Origin: Deltaproteobacteria bacterium
Lineage (GTDB): Bacteria > Myxococcota_A > Polyangia > DRWM01 > JAAZOP01
DNA length: 64,000 bases
Direction of reading: 5' to 3'
Assembly: GCA_016218815.1 (NCBI GenBank)
Contig: JACRCX010000046.1
Location: 31,321 to 95,320, forward strand
Shown: one piece after another, positions 41,460 through 49,625 of the stretch
How positions within the stretch are numbered: the stretch's first letter is position 1
Layout: each line of letters begins with the position of its first letter
The notes under the pieces: generated by a model
What the model was told of the DNA's origin: nothing
Database searches by the model: none
The model's input: only the letters and a program-made list of their open reading frames with translations
Translations under genes and position numbers: made by a program

Positions 41460-42877
41460 GCGACGAACGACCCAGCGAGACGAAGGACCGGCCGGCGCCC
41501 GCGACACCGGCCGACCCCGAGCACCGCTCCGGCGACGCGGCGCCTGCGACCCCGGCCGCCGCCCCCAGAAGCCGCTTCGGCTGGCTCCGCACCGGCGGCT
41601 GTCTCGTCGCCCTCCTCCTCTTCGTCGCGGCGCTCACCGTTTTCGCCCTCCTCTATCACCGGCCCACGGCCGACACGGCCGCGGGCTCGACTCGAGCCGA
41701 GGACGCCGGCGACGCCGAGCCGCCCGAACTCCCGCCGGTCCGCGCGCTCGCACTCTCGCCCGACTCGACCCTCGTCGCCTCGGCCGGAGAGGAGTCCCGC
41801 GGCGGCCGCTGGCTGATCCGCTTCCACCGCATCGAGGACCGCAAGTTCGTCGCCGGCGACGCGCCCCCCGACCTCGAGGCCCACGACGCGCCGATCCGCG
41901 CGCTCGTCTTCCGCCCCGACGGCAAGGACCTGTTCTCGGCGTCGCTCGACGGCACCGTCGGCTGGTGGCGCATCGCCGCCGGCGAGCGCGTCGCGTCGCT
42001 CGTCCCGCCCGGCCCCGCCGACGAGGGCAAGGGACTGCTGGCGCTCGCCGTCTCCGCCGACGGCCGCTACCTCGCCGCCGGCGGGTGGACCGGCGACGTG
42101 TTCGTCTGGGACCTCGAAGCCCCGGCCCTGGACCCGCTCGTCTTCCGCGGCGAGCACCCGCCGTGGAGCAAGGACCCCAAGGACCTCCAGCCGACCGGAC
42201 ATCTGGACGAGGTCCGCGTGCTTGCCTTCGCCGGAGGCACGCCGCCCCTGCTCTTCTCGGGCGGCGCCGACGGCCTGGTCGTTGCGTGGGACCTGGCCAA
42301 TCGCAAGGCCACCCGCATCGTCGGCGGGGACGGCAAGCTGCCCAACATCCGCGCCCTCATCGAACGCCAGATCCAGACGCAGCGCGACCGCGACTTCAGC
42401 ATCACCGCGATGCTCGCCTCGCCGCCCCGGCAGGGCCTGTTCACCGCCGACTACCGCGGCTGCGTGTACCTCGTGACCACCGAGGGGCCCTGCCGCGGCT
42501 GGTGGCTCGGCGGCAACCTCACCCAGGGCCCCACCGCGTGCATCAAGCCGCTGCTCGACCGCAAGAAGTGGTGCCCGGGGTTCGAGCGCAACGCCGAGGC
42601 GGGCGAGCCGTTCCTCGGCCTGGTCGACTTCCCAGGCCTCCAGGGCGGCTTCGTCGGCATCGCGTGGAACGAGCGGTTCCGCATCTTCCGCTCGGGCGAC
42701 GCGCTGCCGTGGCGCATGTTCGAAGGCTCGGTGCGCCGCGGCGAATGGATGTGCACGTACGCCGCCGCGCCCGCTCAGGGTTTCCTCGTCACCGCCGGCG
42801 ACACCGGCCACCTTCGCCTCTACGACTACCTCGGCGAGCCGACCGCGCCCGACATCCGCCTCGGCGACTCGTTGTGA
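41456..42877 (+). CDS. Membrane-anchored WD40-like beta-propeller protein
   Basis: Protein of 473 aa. A Pro/Ala-rich cytoplasmic N-terminus (about 1-42) precedes one membrane helix (GCLVALLLFVAALTVFALLY). The rest is periplasmic with WD40-type blades: VRALALSPDSTLVASAGEE, IRALVFRPDGKDLFSASLDGTVGWWRI, LLALAVSADGRYLAAGGWTGDVFVWDL, VLAFAGGTPPLLFSGGADGLVVAWDL. Likely a protein-interaction scaffold. Its stop lies inside a GTGAGCC tandem tract. Confidence 0.82.
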   Translation: MSDERPSETKDRPAPATPADPEHRSGDAAPATPAAAPRSRFGWLRTGGCLVALLLFVAALTVFALLYHRPTADTAAGSTRAEDAGDAEPPELPPVRALALSPDSTLVASAGEESRGGRWLIRFHRIEDRKFVAGDAPPDLEAHDAPIRALVFRPDGKDLFSASLDGTVGWWRIAAGERVASLVPPGPADEGKGLLALAVSADGRYLAAGGWTGDVFVWDLEAPALDPLVFRGEHPPWSKDPKDLQPTGHLDEVRVLAFAGGTPPLLFSGGADGLVVAWDLANRKATRIVGGDGKLPNIRALIERQIQTQRDRDFSITAMLASPPRQGLFTADYRGCVYLVTTEGPCRGWWLGGNLTQGPTACIKPLLDRKKWCPGFERNAEAGEPFLGLVDFPGLQGGFVGIAWNERFRIFRSGDALPWRMFEGSVRRGEWMCTYAAAPAQGFLVTAGDTGHLRLYDYLGEPTAPDIRLGDSL

Positions 42878-42910
42878 GCTGTGAGCCGTGAGCCGTGAGC
42901 TGTGAGCCGG
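42873..42910 (+). repeat. Tandem GTGAGCC/GTGAGCT tract at a stop codon
   Basis: The stop TGA is part of the first unit: GTGAGCT, GTGAGCC, GTGAGCC, GTGAGCT, GTGAGCC. It fills the convergent gap before the aminotransferase stop. Confidence 0.65.
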
Positions 42911-42926
42911 ACCGCCCCCTCCCCCT

Positions 42927-44129
42927 CTACCCGAACAACCTCTTCACTTTGCCCACGGCGTCGTCCAGGTCGCGCTCCGCGATGACCAGCGGCGGGGCGA
43001 AGCGGATCACGTCGTCGTGGGTCTCCTTGCACAGCAGGCCCTGCTCCTTGAGCAGCTCGCAGTACTTCCGCGCGCCGCCGGCTTCCTTCCTGAGCTCCAG
43101 CCCGACGAACAGACCCTTGCCGCGCACCTCCCGGATCAGCGGGTGCGCAATCGCACGCAGGTCCGCCAGCAGCTTCGCACCCAGCCGCGCCGAGCGCTCG
43201 ATCAGGCCCTCGTCCACGAACACCCGCAGCGCCTCGCGCGCCACCGCGCACGCCAGCGGGTTGCCGCCGAACGTCGAGCCGTGCTCGCCGGGCCGGAACA
43301 GCCCCAGGATCTTCGTCGAGGCCGTCACCGCGGAGATCGGCATCACGCCGCCGCCCAGCGCCTTGCCCAGGATCAGCACGTCCGGCCGCACACCGTCCTC
43401 GTGCTGGTAGCAGAACCGTTTGCCCGTCCGCCCGAACCCCGTCTGGATTTCGTCGAGCATCAGCAGCACATCGTGCCGCCGGCACAGCTCGAAGCAGGTC
43501 TTGAGGTACCCGGCGGGCGGCACGATCACGCCGGCCTCGCCCTGGATCGGCTCCACCAGGAACGCCGCCGTCTTCGGCCCGATGGCCTTCTCGAACGCCG
43601 CCGCGTCGCCGTACGGGACGACCTTGAACCCCGGCGTGAACGGCCCGAAGTCCTCCTTGTACAGCTCCTCCGTGGAGAAGCTGATCGCGGTCACCGTGCG
43701 CCCGTGGAAGTTGTTGGCGCAGACGACGATCTCCGCCTCGCCCCGCGGAATGCCCTTCACGCGGTACGCCCACTTGCGCGCCAGCTTGATCGCCGTCTCC
43801 ACGGCCTCCGCTCCCGTGTTCATCGGGAGCACCATCTCCGTGCCGCAGAACTCCGCCAGCTCCCGGCAGAAGGGCCCGAGCTGGTCGTTGTAGAACGCGC
43901 GCGAGGTCAGCGTGCACCGCTCGAGCTGCCGCACCGCCGCAGCGACGATCCGCGGGTGCCGGTGGCCGTGGTTGACCGCCGAGTAGGCCGAGAGGAAGTC
44001 CAGGTAGCGTTTCCCCTCGGGGTCCGTCACCCAGGCCCCCTCGGCGTCCGCGATGACGATCGGCAGCGGCTTGTAGTTGTGCGCCCCGTAGCGCTCCGTC
44101 GCCTCGATGATCTCCGTGCTCGCCGTCAT
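42927..44129 (-). CDS. rocD: Ornithine--oxo-acid aminotransferase
   Basis: Protein of 400 aa, typical of class-III aminotransferases. It begins with the family-specific [13 protein letters not shown], followed by [61 protein letters not shown] and the PLP lysine in ILGKALGGG. It converts ornithine and 2-oxoglutarate to glutamate semialdehyde and glutamate. It stands alone between convergent and divergent genes. Confidence 0.93.
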   Translation of the reverse strand: MTASTEIIEATERYGAHNYKPLPIVIADAEGAWVTDPEGKRYLDFLSAYSAVNHGHRHPRIVAAAVRQLERCTLTSRAFYNDQLGPFCRELAEFCGTEMVLPMNTGAEAVETAIKLARKWAYRVKGIPRGEAEIVVCANNFHGRTVTAISFSTEELYKEDFGPFTPGFKVVPYGDAAAFEKAIGPKTAAFLVEPIQGEAGVIVPPAGYLKTCFELCRRHDVLLMLDEIQTGFGRTGKRFCYQHEDGVRPDVLILGKALGGGVMPISAVTASTKILGLFRPGEHGSTFGGNPLACAVAREALRVFVDEGLIERSARLGAKLLADLRAIAHPLIREVRGKGLFVGLELRKEAGGARKYCELLKEQGLLCKETHDDVIRFAPPLVIAERDLDDAVGKVKRLFG

Positions 44130-44224
44130 CGCTTCCTCCCTCGCCCCTCTTCCCCCTGCCCGACCGGCCGTCTTAGTCGCTTGCCCGTCGGAGTCAAGAT
44201 CCAGACGGATGGGTCATGGCCGGA

Positions 44225-44272
44225 CGTCCGGACCAACAACTCGACCCGAGCGACCCACCGACAACCAAAACT
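44225..44272 (+). repeat. Dispersed element A, copy 6
   Basis: The copy reads CGTCCGGACCAACAACTC, GACCCGAGCGACCCACCGAC, AACCAAAACT. It ends 2 bp before the TTGACA -35 box of the zinc-ribbon gene promoter. Confidence 0.75.
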
Positions 44273-44274
44273 CC

Positions 44275-44303
44275 TTGACACCCTTCGAGACGCCTCGTAC
44301 CTT
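44275..44303 (+). promoter_or_regulatory. Sigma-70-type promoter of the zinc-ribbon gene
   Basis: TTGACA and TACCTT are separated by 17 bp, the best consensus match noticed in the window. It follows element A copy 6 directly. Confidence 0.55.
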
Positions 44304-44461
44304 ACCCCTTACGTCCTGCACCGTTATCGCCGCCTCCGGCGGCCGCGGTCGGACCGGATGGAGACAGCTTCTCGGATTCAACCCATCGTGCCGCCGATGT
44401 CATCCCACCACAGTATCGCGAGCGAGAGCTAGGGGACCGGCCGTGTGCCACGGGAGGTAAG

Positions 44462-44893
44462 ATGCCAGGGACCGACCAGAACATCGCGTGTTCGGTGTGC
44501 GGAAAGAGCTTCATCTTCACCGCGGGTGAGCAGGAGTTCTACGAGAAGAAGGGCTTCATGTCGCCGCCGAAGCGCTGCCCGGATTGCCGGCGCGAGCGAC
44601 GCGAGCGCCAGCGGGGCTCGGAGAGCCAGGTGTACCGGGCTCCGACGTTCGAGACCGGCCGCACCATCGGCGCGGCCTTTGGCGGCGCCCAGGGCGAGTA
44701 CCGCAGCCCGGCCTTCCGCGAGTACGACGTCGCCGCGGATCCCAGCCGCCAGGCGGCCCGCCGTCCGACCTACCCCGCCGTCTGCGCCGCCTGCGGCACC
44801 GAGACCCAGCTTCCGTTCCGCCCGGTCGACGGCAAGGAGTACTTCTGCCGGGAGTGCTACAAGACGCACAAGGCCGGCAGCCCCACGGGCTAG
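44462..44893 (+). CDS. Zinc-ribbon / CxxC-x17-CxxC protein
   Basis: Protein of 143 aa. The N-terminal module CSVCGKSFIFTAGEQEFY...PPKRCPDCR is a zf-trcl-type probable zinc ribbon. The C-terminal module CAAC-x17-CREC (GTETQLPFRPVDGKEYF between) matches the CxxC-x17-CxxC domain. The linker is Arg/Gly/Tyr-rich. Proteins of this build are widespread but uncharacterised; nucleic-acid binding is plausible. ATG at 44462 has GGGAGG upstream. Confidence 0.88.
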   Translation: MPGTDQNIACSVCGKSFIFTAGEQEFYEKKGFMSPPKRCPDCRRERRERQRGSESQVYRAPTFETGRTIGAAFGGAQGEYRSPAFREYDVAADPSRQAARRPTYPAVCAACGTETQLPFRPVDGKEYFCRECYKTHKAGSPTG

Positions 44894-44936
44894 GCGACCC
44901 CAGCGTAAGACACGAGACGCAAGACGTAGGACGCCC

Positions 44937-46253
44937 CTACGCGGGCAGCGCCTTCCCCACGCCGATCCCGTAGTACTCGAAGCCGAGCTCCGCGAGCCCG
45001 CACTTGGCGTACACGTTGCGGCCGTCGAAGATCACCGGCAGCCGCATCTCCCCCCGCAGCCGCGCGAAGTCCGGGGTCCGGTAACCCTGCCACTCCGTGC
45101 ACACCACGAGCCCGTCCGCGCCCCGCGCCGCCTCGTACTCGTCGTCCACCAGCCGCACCGACGCCGGGAGCTGCGCGCGGGCGCACTCGCGCGCCACCGG
45201 ATCGTGCGCCCGGACCTCGGCCCCCGCCCCGACCAGCGCCGCGACGACGGCGAGCGACGGGGCCTCGCGCATGTCGTCCGTCTCCGGCTTGAACGCCAGG
45301 CCCCACACGGCGAAGCGCTTGCCGTGCAGGTCCGCGCCGAAACGCGCGGTCACCTTGCGCGCCAGAAGCGCCTTCTGGCCCTCGTTCACCCGGTGCACCG
45401 CCCCCAGGATCTGCAGCGGGAGCCCGTACTGCTCCGCCGTCCCCAGCAGCTCGCGCACGTCCTTGGGGAAGCACGAGCCGCCGTAGCCGCAGCCGGGGAA
45501 GAAGTAGCGCAGGCCGATGCGCGAGTCCGAGCCGGCGCCGGCACGCACGGCGGAGGCGTCCGCGCCGACCCGCTCGCACAGGTTCGCAATCTCGTTGATG
45601 AACGAGATCCTCGTGGCGAGGTACGAGTTCGCGACGTACTTCGTCAGCTCCGCCGACCGCGGATCCATCACCAGGATGCGCTCCGCGGTCCGCATCAGCG
45701 GCAGGTACAGCCGGCGCACGAGTTCCAGCGCCCGCTCGCTGCGCGCCCCGATCACCACGCGATCGGGCTTCATGAAGTCCGCGACCGCCGCGCCCTCCTT
45801 GAGGAACTCCGGATTCGACACCACGTCGAAGTCGACCTTCGTCCGCCCCGCGATCCGCTCGGTCACCCGGTCGTTCGTGCCCACGGGCACCGTGCTCTTG
45901 ATCAACACCACCGTGTAGGCGCGGATCGCCGCCCCCACCAGGTCGGCCACCGCCATCACCGCCGACAGGTCGGCCCGGCCGTCCGGCCCCGACGGAGTGC
46001 CCACCGCGATCAGCACGACCTCGGAATCCCGCACCGCCGCCTCGACGTCCGTGGAGAACGAGAGCCGGTGCGCGGCGACGTTCCGCGCCACCAGCTCACC
46101 CAGCCCCGGCTCGAAGATGGGAATCCGCCCCGCCTGCAACGCCTCGATCTTCGCCGCGTCGCGGTCCACGCCCCGCACCGTGTTCCCGAGGTTCGCGAAG
46201 CCCGCCCCCGCCACCAGCCCGACGTACCCGGTTCCCACGACCGCCATCCGCAT
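44937..46253 (-). CDS. ugd: UDP-glucose 6-dehydrogenase
   Basis: Protein of 438 aa, full length. NAD-binding VGTGYVGLVAGAGFANLG, VGTPSGPDGRADLS, STVPVGTNDRV, SNPEFLKEGAAVADFM, KYVANSYLATRISFINEIANL, catalytic cysteine in GCGYGGSCFPKDV, and LAFKPETDDMREAPSL. It oxidises UDP-glucose to UDP-glucuronate for surface polysaccharide. It follows the PP2C gene by 15 bp. It is clearly distinct from the WecC-like dehydrogenase at 38160-39506. Confidence 0.93.
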   Translation of the reverse strand: MRMAVVGTGYVGLVAGAGFANLGNTVRGVDRDAAKIEALQAGRIPIFEPGLGELVARNVAAHRLSFSTDVEAAVRDSEVVLIAVGTPSGPDGRADLSAVMAVADLVGAAIRAYTVVLIKSTVPVGTNDRVTERIAGRTKVDFDVVSNPEFLKEGAAVADFMKPDRVVIGARSERALELVRRLYLPLMRTAERILVMDPRSAELTKYVANSYLATRISFINEIANLCERVGADASAVRAGAGSDSRIGLRYFFPGCGYGGSCFPKDVRELLGTAEQYGLPLQILGAVHRVNEGQKALLARKVTARFGADLHGKRFAVWGLAFKPETDDMREAPSLAVVAALVGAGAEVRAHDPVARECARAQLPASVRLVDDEYEAARGADGLVVCTEWQGYRTPDFARLRGEMRLPVIFDGRNVYAKCGLAELGFEYYGIGVGKALPA

Positions 46254-46268
46254 CGGTCACCTGCGTCG

Positions 46269-47057
46269 CTAGGCGGCTTCGCCCGTGAATCGGATCGCGA
46301 TCGCCGTGATGTTGTCCACGCCACCCGCTCCGTTGGCCTCCTCGATCAGCTTCTGCGTCACGAGGTTCAGATCGTGCTGGTAGCGCTCGTACGTCGCCGC
46401 GATCTTCTCGTCGGGCACCATGCCGGACAGCCCGTCCGAGCAGAGCAGGTACAGATCGCCCGGGCGCGGCACATCGAAGTTGATGTCGACCTGGACGGTG
46501 TCCTTCATCCCCAGGGCGCGCGTGATCACGTTCTTGTGCGTGAAGTTCTCGATCTCCTCCTTCGACAGCGGCCTCATCTTCAAATAGTCGTTGAGGAAGG
46601 AGTGGTCCTCGGTGAGCTGCTCGATCCGGGCCTCGCGGACGCGGTAGATGCGGCTGTCGCCCACGTGCGCCAGGTACGCTCCCTCGCGCACGAAGAGCAT
46701 CCCCGCCACCGTCGTCCCCATCCCCTTGTACCGCGGGTCGCTCTGCGCCTTCTCGAAGATCTGCAGGTTCGCCAGCTTGATCCCCGTGATCAGCCGGTTC
46801 GCCTCGTAGTTGCGCGAACGGTCCATCTTGTACGGCCAGGTCGCCTCCGGGTCCTCCCCCGTCCGCTTGAAGAAGTCCCGGATCACCGACACCGCGAGCT
46901 GGCTCGCCACCTCGCCCGAAGCGTGGCCGCCCATCCCGTCCGCCACGATGTACAGGTTCTCGTCCTGCACGATCGAGAACGAGTCCTCGTTCTGCGTGCG
47001 CTTGACGCCCACGTCGGACTGCCCCGATACCTGCAACGGGATCCGAACGGTCGCCAC
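46269..47057 (-). CDS. PP2C-family serine/threonine protein phosphatase
   Basis: Protein of 262 aa. PP2C motifs in order: SDVGVKRTQNEDSF, YIVADGMGGHASGE, GTTVAGMLF, YLAHVGDSRIYR, LTEDHSFLNDYL, NVITRALG, DLYLLCSDGLSGMV and VDNITAIAI. All metal-binding aspartates are present. It reverses Ser/Thr phosphorylation by Hanks-type kinases, common in myxobacteria, though none is in this window. The GTG at 47057 with GGAGGG upstream is preferred over a TTG 57 bases earlier. Confidence 0.93.
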   Translation of the reverse strand: MATVRIPLQVSGQSDVGVKRTQNEDSFSIVQDENLYIVADGMGGHASGEVASQLAVSVIRDFFKRTGEDPEATWPYKMDRSRNYEANRLITGIKLANLQIFEKAQSDPRYKGMGTTVAGMLFVREGAYLAHVGDSRIYRVREARIEQLTEDHSFLNDYLKMRPLSKEEIENFTHKNVITRALGMKDTVQVDINFDVPRPGDLYLLCSDGLSGMVPDEKIAATYERYQHDLNLVTQKLIEEANGAGGVDNITAIAIRFTGEAA

Positions 47058-47195
47058 CGGCTCGCACCCTCCTGCTCCCGGCTCGGGAAGCGGAAGCAAT
47101 CTAGCATCCGCCAATTCGCGGTGTCAAACGGACTGAAGGTCATTGGCGACCAAAAACCAACAACCTCGGCGCCCCGCCTGCTGTAAGCTCGCACC

Positions 47196-48161
47196 GTGCT
47201 GCGGAACCTGCGCCGCAACCTCGTGCTCGCCGTCGTCCTGGGCGTCGTCGTCTACGCCGTCCTCGCCGTCTCGACCGACGTCGAAAGCCTCGGCGACGAG
47301 CTGCGCTCCTTCCCCTGGTGGGCCCTGGGCGCCGCCCTCGGCCTCGCCTTTGCCAACTACGTCGTCCGCTTCGGCAAATGGGAGATCTACCGCCGCCAGC
47401 TCGGCATCGCCCTCGGCCTCGGCGAGAGCTTCGGCATCTTCCTCGCCGGGTTCGTCATGTCCGTCACCCCCGCCAAGGTCGGCGAGGTCCTCAAGTCCTT
47501 CCTGCTCAAGGACCGGCACGGCGTGCCCATCGCCACCAGCGCGCCGATCGTCCTGGCCGAACGCCTGACCGACCTCGTCGCCTTGATCGGCCTCGCCGCC
47601 GTCGGCGCCCTCTCCTTCCGCCGCGGCGCCTGGCTCCTCCTCGTCGGCGGAACGCTGGTCGCCGCCCTCGTGGTCGTCGTCGGCGTGCGCCCCGTCGGCG
47701 AACGCGCGGCCCGTCTGCTGGGCCGCCTCCCCGTCCTGCGACGCAGGGCCGACGCCGTGAACGAGCTGTTCCGCAGCGCTCACGTCCTGTGCCGCCCGGC
47801 CAGCCTCCCCGTCCCCGTCCTGCTCTCCGTCGCCGGCTGGTTCTGCGAGTGCGTCGCGATGTGGGTCGTCCTGGACGCCTTCCCCGGAACCGATGTCGAT
47901 CTGGGCACCGTGACCTTCATCTACAGCCTGTCCACCGTCGCCGGGGCCCTGGCCATGATGCCCGGCGGCCTCGGCGTCACCGACGGCGGCATGACCGGCC
48001 TGGTCGTGCTGCTCTTCCCCGCCGTCCGACCGGGCGTCGCCTCCGCCACCACCATCCTCGTCCGCTTCGCCACCCTCTGGTTCGCCGTCATCGTCGGCCT
48101 CGTCGCCCTCGCCGCCCTCGGACGCCGCCCCGCCACCGCCGTACCGGAGGTCCCGCGATGA
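47196..48161 (+). CDS. YbhN/LPG-synthase-TM-family membrane protein (UPF0104-type)
   Basis: Protein of 321 aa with about eight membrane segments. Family landmarks: LGAALGLAFANYVVRFGKWEIYRRQLGI, FVMSVTPAKVGEVLKSFLLK, ERLTDLVALIG and ALAMMPGGLGVTDGGM. Members resemble the transmembrane half of lysylphosphatidylglycerol synthase and are proposed lipid or precursor flippases. The GTG start is preceded by an ACCAACAACC tract. It overlaps gltX by ATGA. Confidence 0.88.
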   Translation: MLRNLRRNLVLAVVLGVVVYAVLAVSTDVESLGDELRSFPWWALGAALGLAFANYVVRFGKWEIYRRQLGIALGLGESFGIFLAGFVMSVTPAKVGEVLKSFLLKDRHGVPIATSAPIVLAERLTDLVALIGLAAVGALSFRRGAWLLLVGGTLVAALVVVVGVRPVGERAARLLGRLPVLRRRADAVNELFRSAHVLCRPASLPVPVLLSVAGWFCECVAMWVVLDAFPGTDVDLGTVTFIYSLSTVAGALAMMPGGLGVTDGGMTGLVVLLFPAVRPGVASATTILVRFATLWFAVIVGLVALAALGRRPATAVPEVPR

Positions 48162-49612
48162 CCGAACGCATCCGCACGCGCTTCGCCCCCAGCCCGACGG
48201 GCGACCTGCACCTGGGCAACGCGCGCACCGCACTCTTCGCCTGGCTCCTCGCCCGCCGCTCCGGCGGCACCTTCATCCTGCGCATCGATGACACCGACGT
48301 CGAGCGCAACGTCCCGGGCGCCGAGGCGCGCATCCTGGCCGACCTGCGCTGGCTCGGGCTCTCGTGGGACGAAGGGCCCGACGTCGGCGGACCGCGAGGG
48401 CCGTACCGCCAGTCCGAGCGCTCCCCGCGACACCGCGAGACGATCGCCGAGCTGCTGCGGGCAGGCGCGGCGTACCGCTGCTTCTGCACCCCCGAACGCC
48501 TCGCCGCCGCCCGCGACGCCGCCCGGCGCGCCCGCCGGGCCCCACGCTACGACGGCACCTGCTCGGCTCTCGCCCCCGCCGAGTCCGCCCGCCGCGCGGC
48601 AGCCGGCGAACCCTTCGCCGTCCGCCTGCGCCGCCCCCCCGGACCCGTCCGCTTCGCCGACCTGGTCCGGGGCGACGTCGCCGAGGATCCCGCCGACCTC
48701 GACGACTTCGTCCTCGCCCGCGCCGACGGCGCCCCCCTGTACCACCTCGCTTCGGTCGTCGACGACCACGACCTGGACATCACCCACGTCGTCCGCTCCC
48801 GCGACCACCTCTCCAACACCGCCCGCCACATCCTCCTCGCCCACGCCCTCGGCTGGTCCCCCCCCGCCTACGCCCACCTCGCCCTCGTCGCCGAATCGGA
48901 CGGCCGCAAGCTCTCCAAACGGCGCGGCGCGACCGCGATCGCCGAGCTGCGCGAGGCCGGACACGTCCCCGACGCCGTCGTCAATCACCTCGCCCTCCTC
49001 GGCTGGCACCCCCCCGGTGACCCTCCCGAAGAGGTCCTCGCGCTCGGCGACCTCGCCGCGCGCTTCTCCCTCGATCGCTGCTCGACCGCCGACGGCTCCG
49101 CCGATCCCGGAAAACTCCGGTGGCTCGGCGGCAAGCACCTGGCTCGCCTGCCCGACCCCGAACTGGTCCGCCGCACCCTGGCCTGGCTCGGGAGCCGCGA
49201 TCCCGCCGCCGCCGTCCGCGCCGGCGCCGAGGAGTGGGTCCCCCGCGCGATCGCCGCCTCCCGCGAGGGCGCCCACTCGCTGGCCGAGGTCTGGGAGCCC
49301 GTCGCCGCGCTGCTCGGCGAATCCGCCGGGCCCGAGGACTACGGCGCCACGGCCGCCGAACGAGCGGACGCCTCGCGCGCCCTGGCCCAGGCGGTCGAGC
49401 TGCTCGAGGCCCGGCCGTCGTGGAACGGCGAGGCCGTCCACGCCGCCCTCCCCCGCGAGATCCTCCGCTCCGTCCGGCTCGCCGTCACCGGCCGCCGCTC
49501 CGGACCCCCGCTCCACGCCCTCCTGGGCGCCCTCGGCAAAGACTCGACCGTCGAGCGCCTGCGCGCCGCGATCGAGCTGTTGTCCGGGGAGGATTGGCAG
49601 GGGTGGACGTGA
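48158..49612 (+). CDS. gltX: Glutamyl-tRNA synthetase
   Basis: Protein of 484 aa. Class-I synthetase signature PSPTGDLHLGNARTALFAWL (HIGH as HLGN), RIDDTDVERN, GxYRQSER in GPYRQSERSPRH, and KMSKS as GRKLSKRRGATAI. The C-terminal anticodon-binding part is present, including the LHALLGALGKD motif. It charges tRNA(Glu), possibly also tRNA(Gln), which sequence alone cannot settle. Whether it is the only GluRS in the genome is unknown. Confidence 0.92.
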   Translation: MTERIRTRFAPSPTGDLHLGNARTALFAWLLARRSGGTFILRIDDTDVERNVPGAEARILADLRWLGLSWDEGPDVGGPRGPYRQSERSPRHRETIAELLRAGAAYRCFCTPERLAAARDAARRARRAPRYDGTCSALAPAESARRAAAGEPFAVRLRRPPGPVRFADLVRGDVAEDPADLDDFVLARADGAPLYHLASVVDDHDLDITHVVRSRDHLSNTARHILLAHALGWSPPAYAHLALVAESDGRKLSKRRGATAIAELREAGHVPDAVVNHLALLGWHPPGDPPEEVLALGDLAARFSLDRCSTADGSADPGKLRWLGGKHLARLPDPELVRRTLAWLGSRDPAAAVRAGAEEWVPRAIAASREGAHSLAEVWEPVAALLGESAGPEDYGATAAERADASRALAQAVELLEARPSWNGEAVHAALPREILRSVRLAVTGRRSGPPLHALLGALGKDSTVERLRAAIELLSGEDWQGWT

Positions 49613-49625
49613 ACGGGCCGGGAGC

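Larger units (their letters stand above)
44130..44461. other. Divergent control region between rocD and the zinc-ribbon gene
   Basis: 332 bp without a gene. It carries element A copy 6, a good -35/-10 pair toward the zinc-ribbon gene (44275-44303), a leader of about 150 bases including GCCTCCGGCGGCC, and a GGGAGGT ribosome site. Nothing clear is seen for the rocD side apart from its ribosome site. Confidence 0.5.

Noticed and set aside
39507..41507. Upstream extension of the WecC-like dehydrogenase frame to a 1115-codon protein
   Set aside because: The extension runs through the glycosyltransferase in another frame and has no domain; the GT2 reading has clear motifs.
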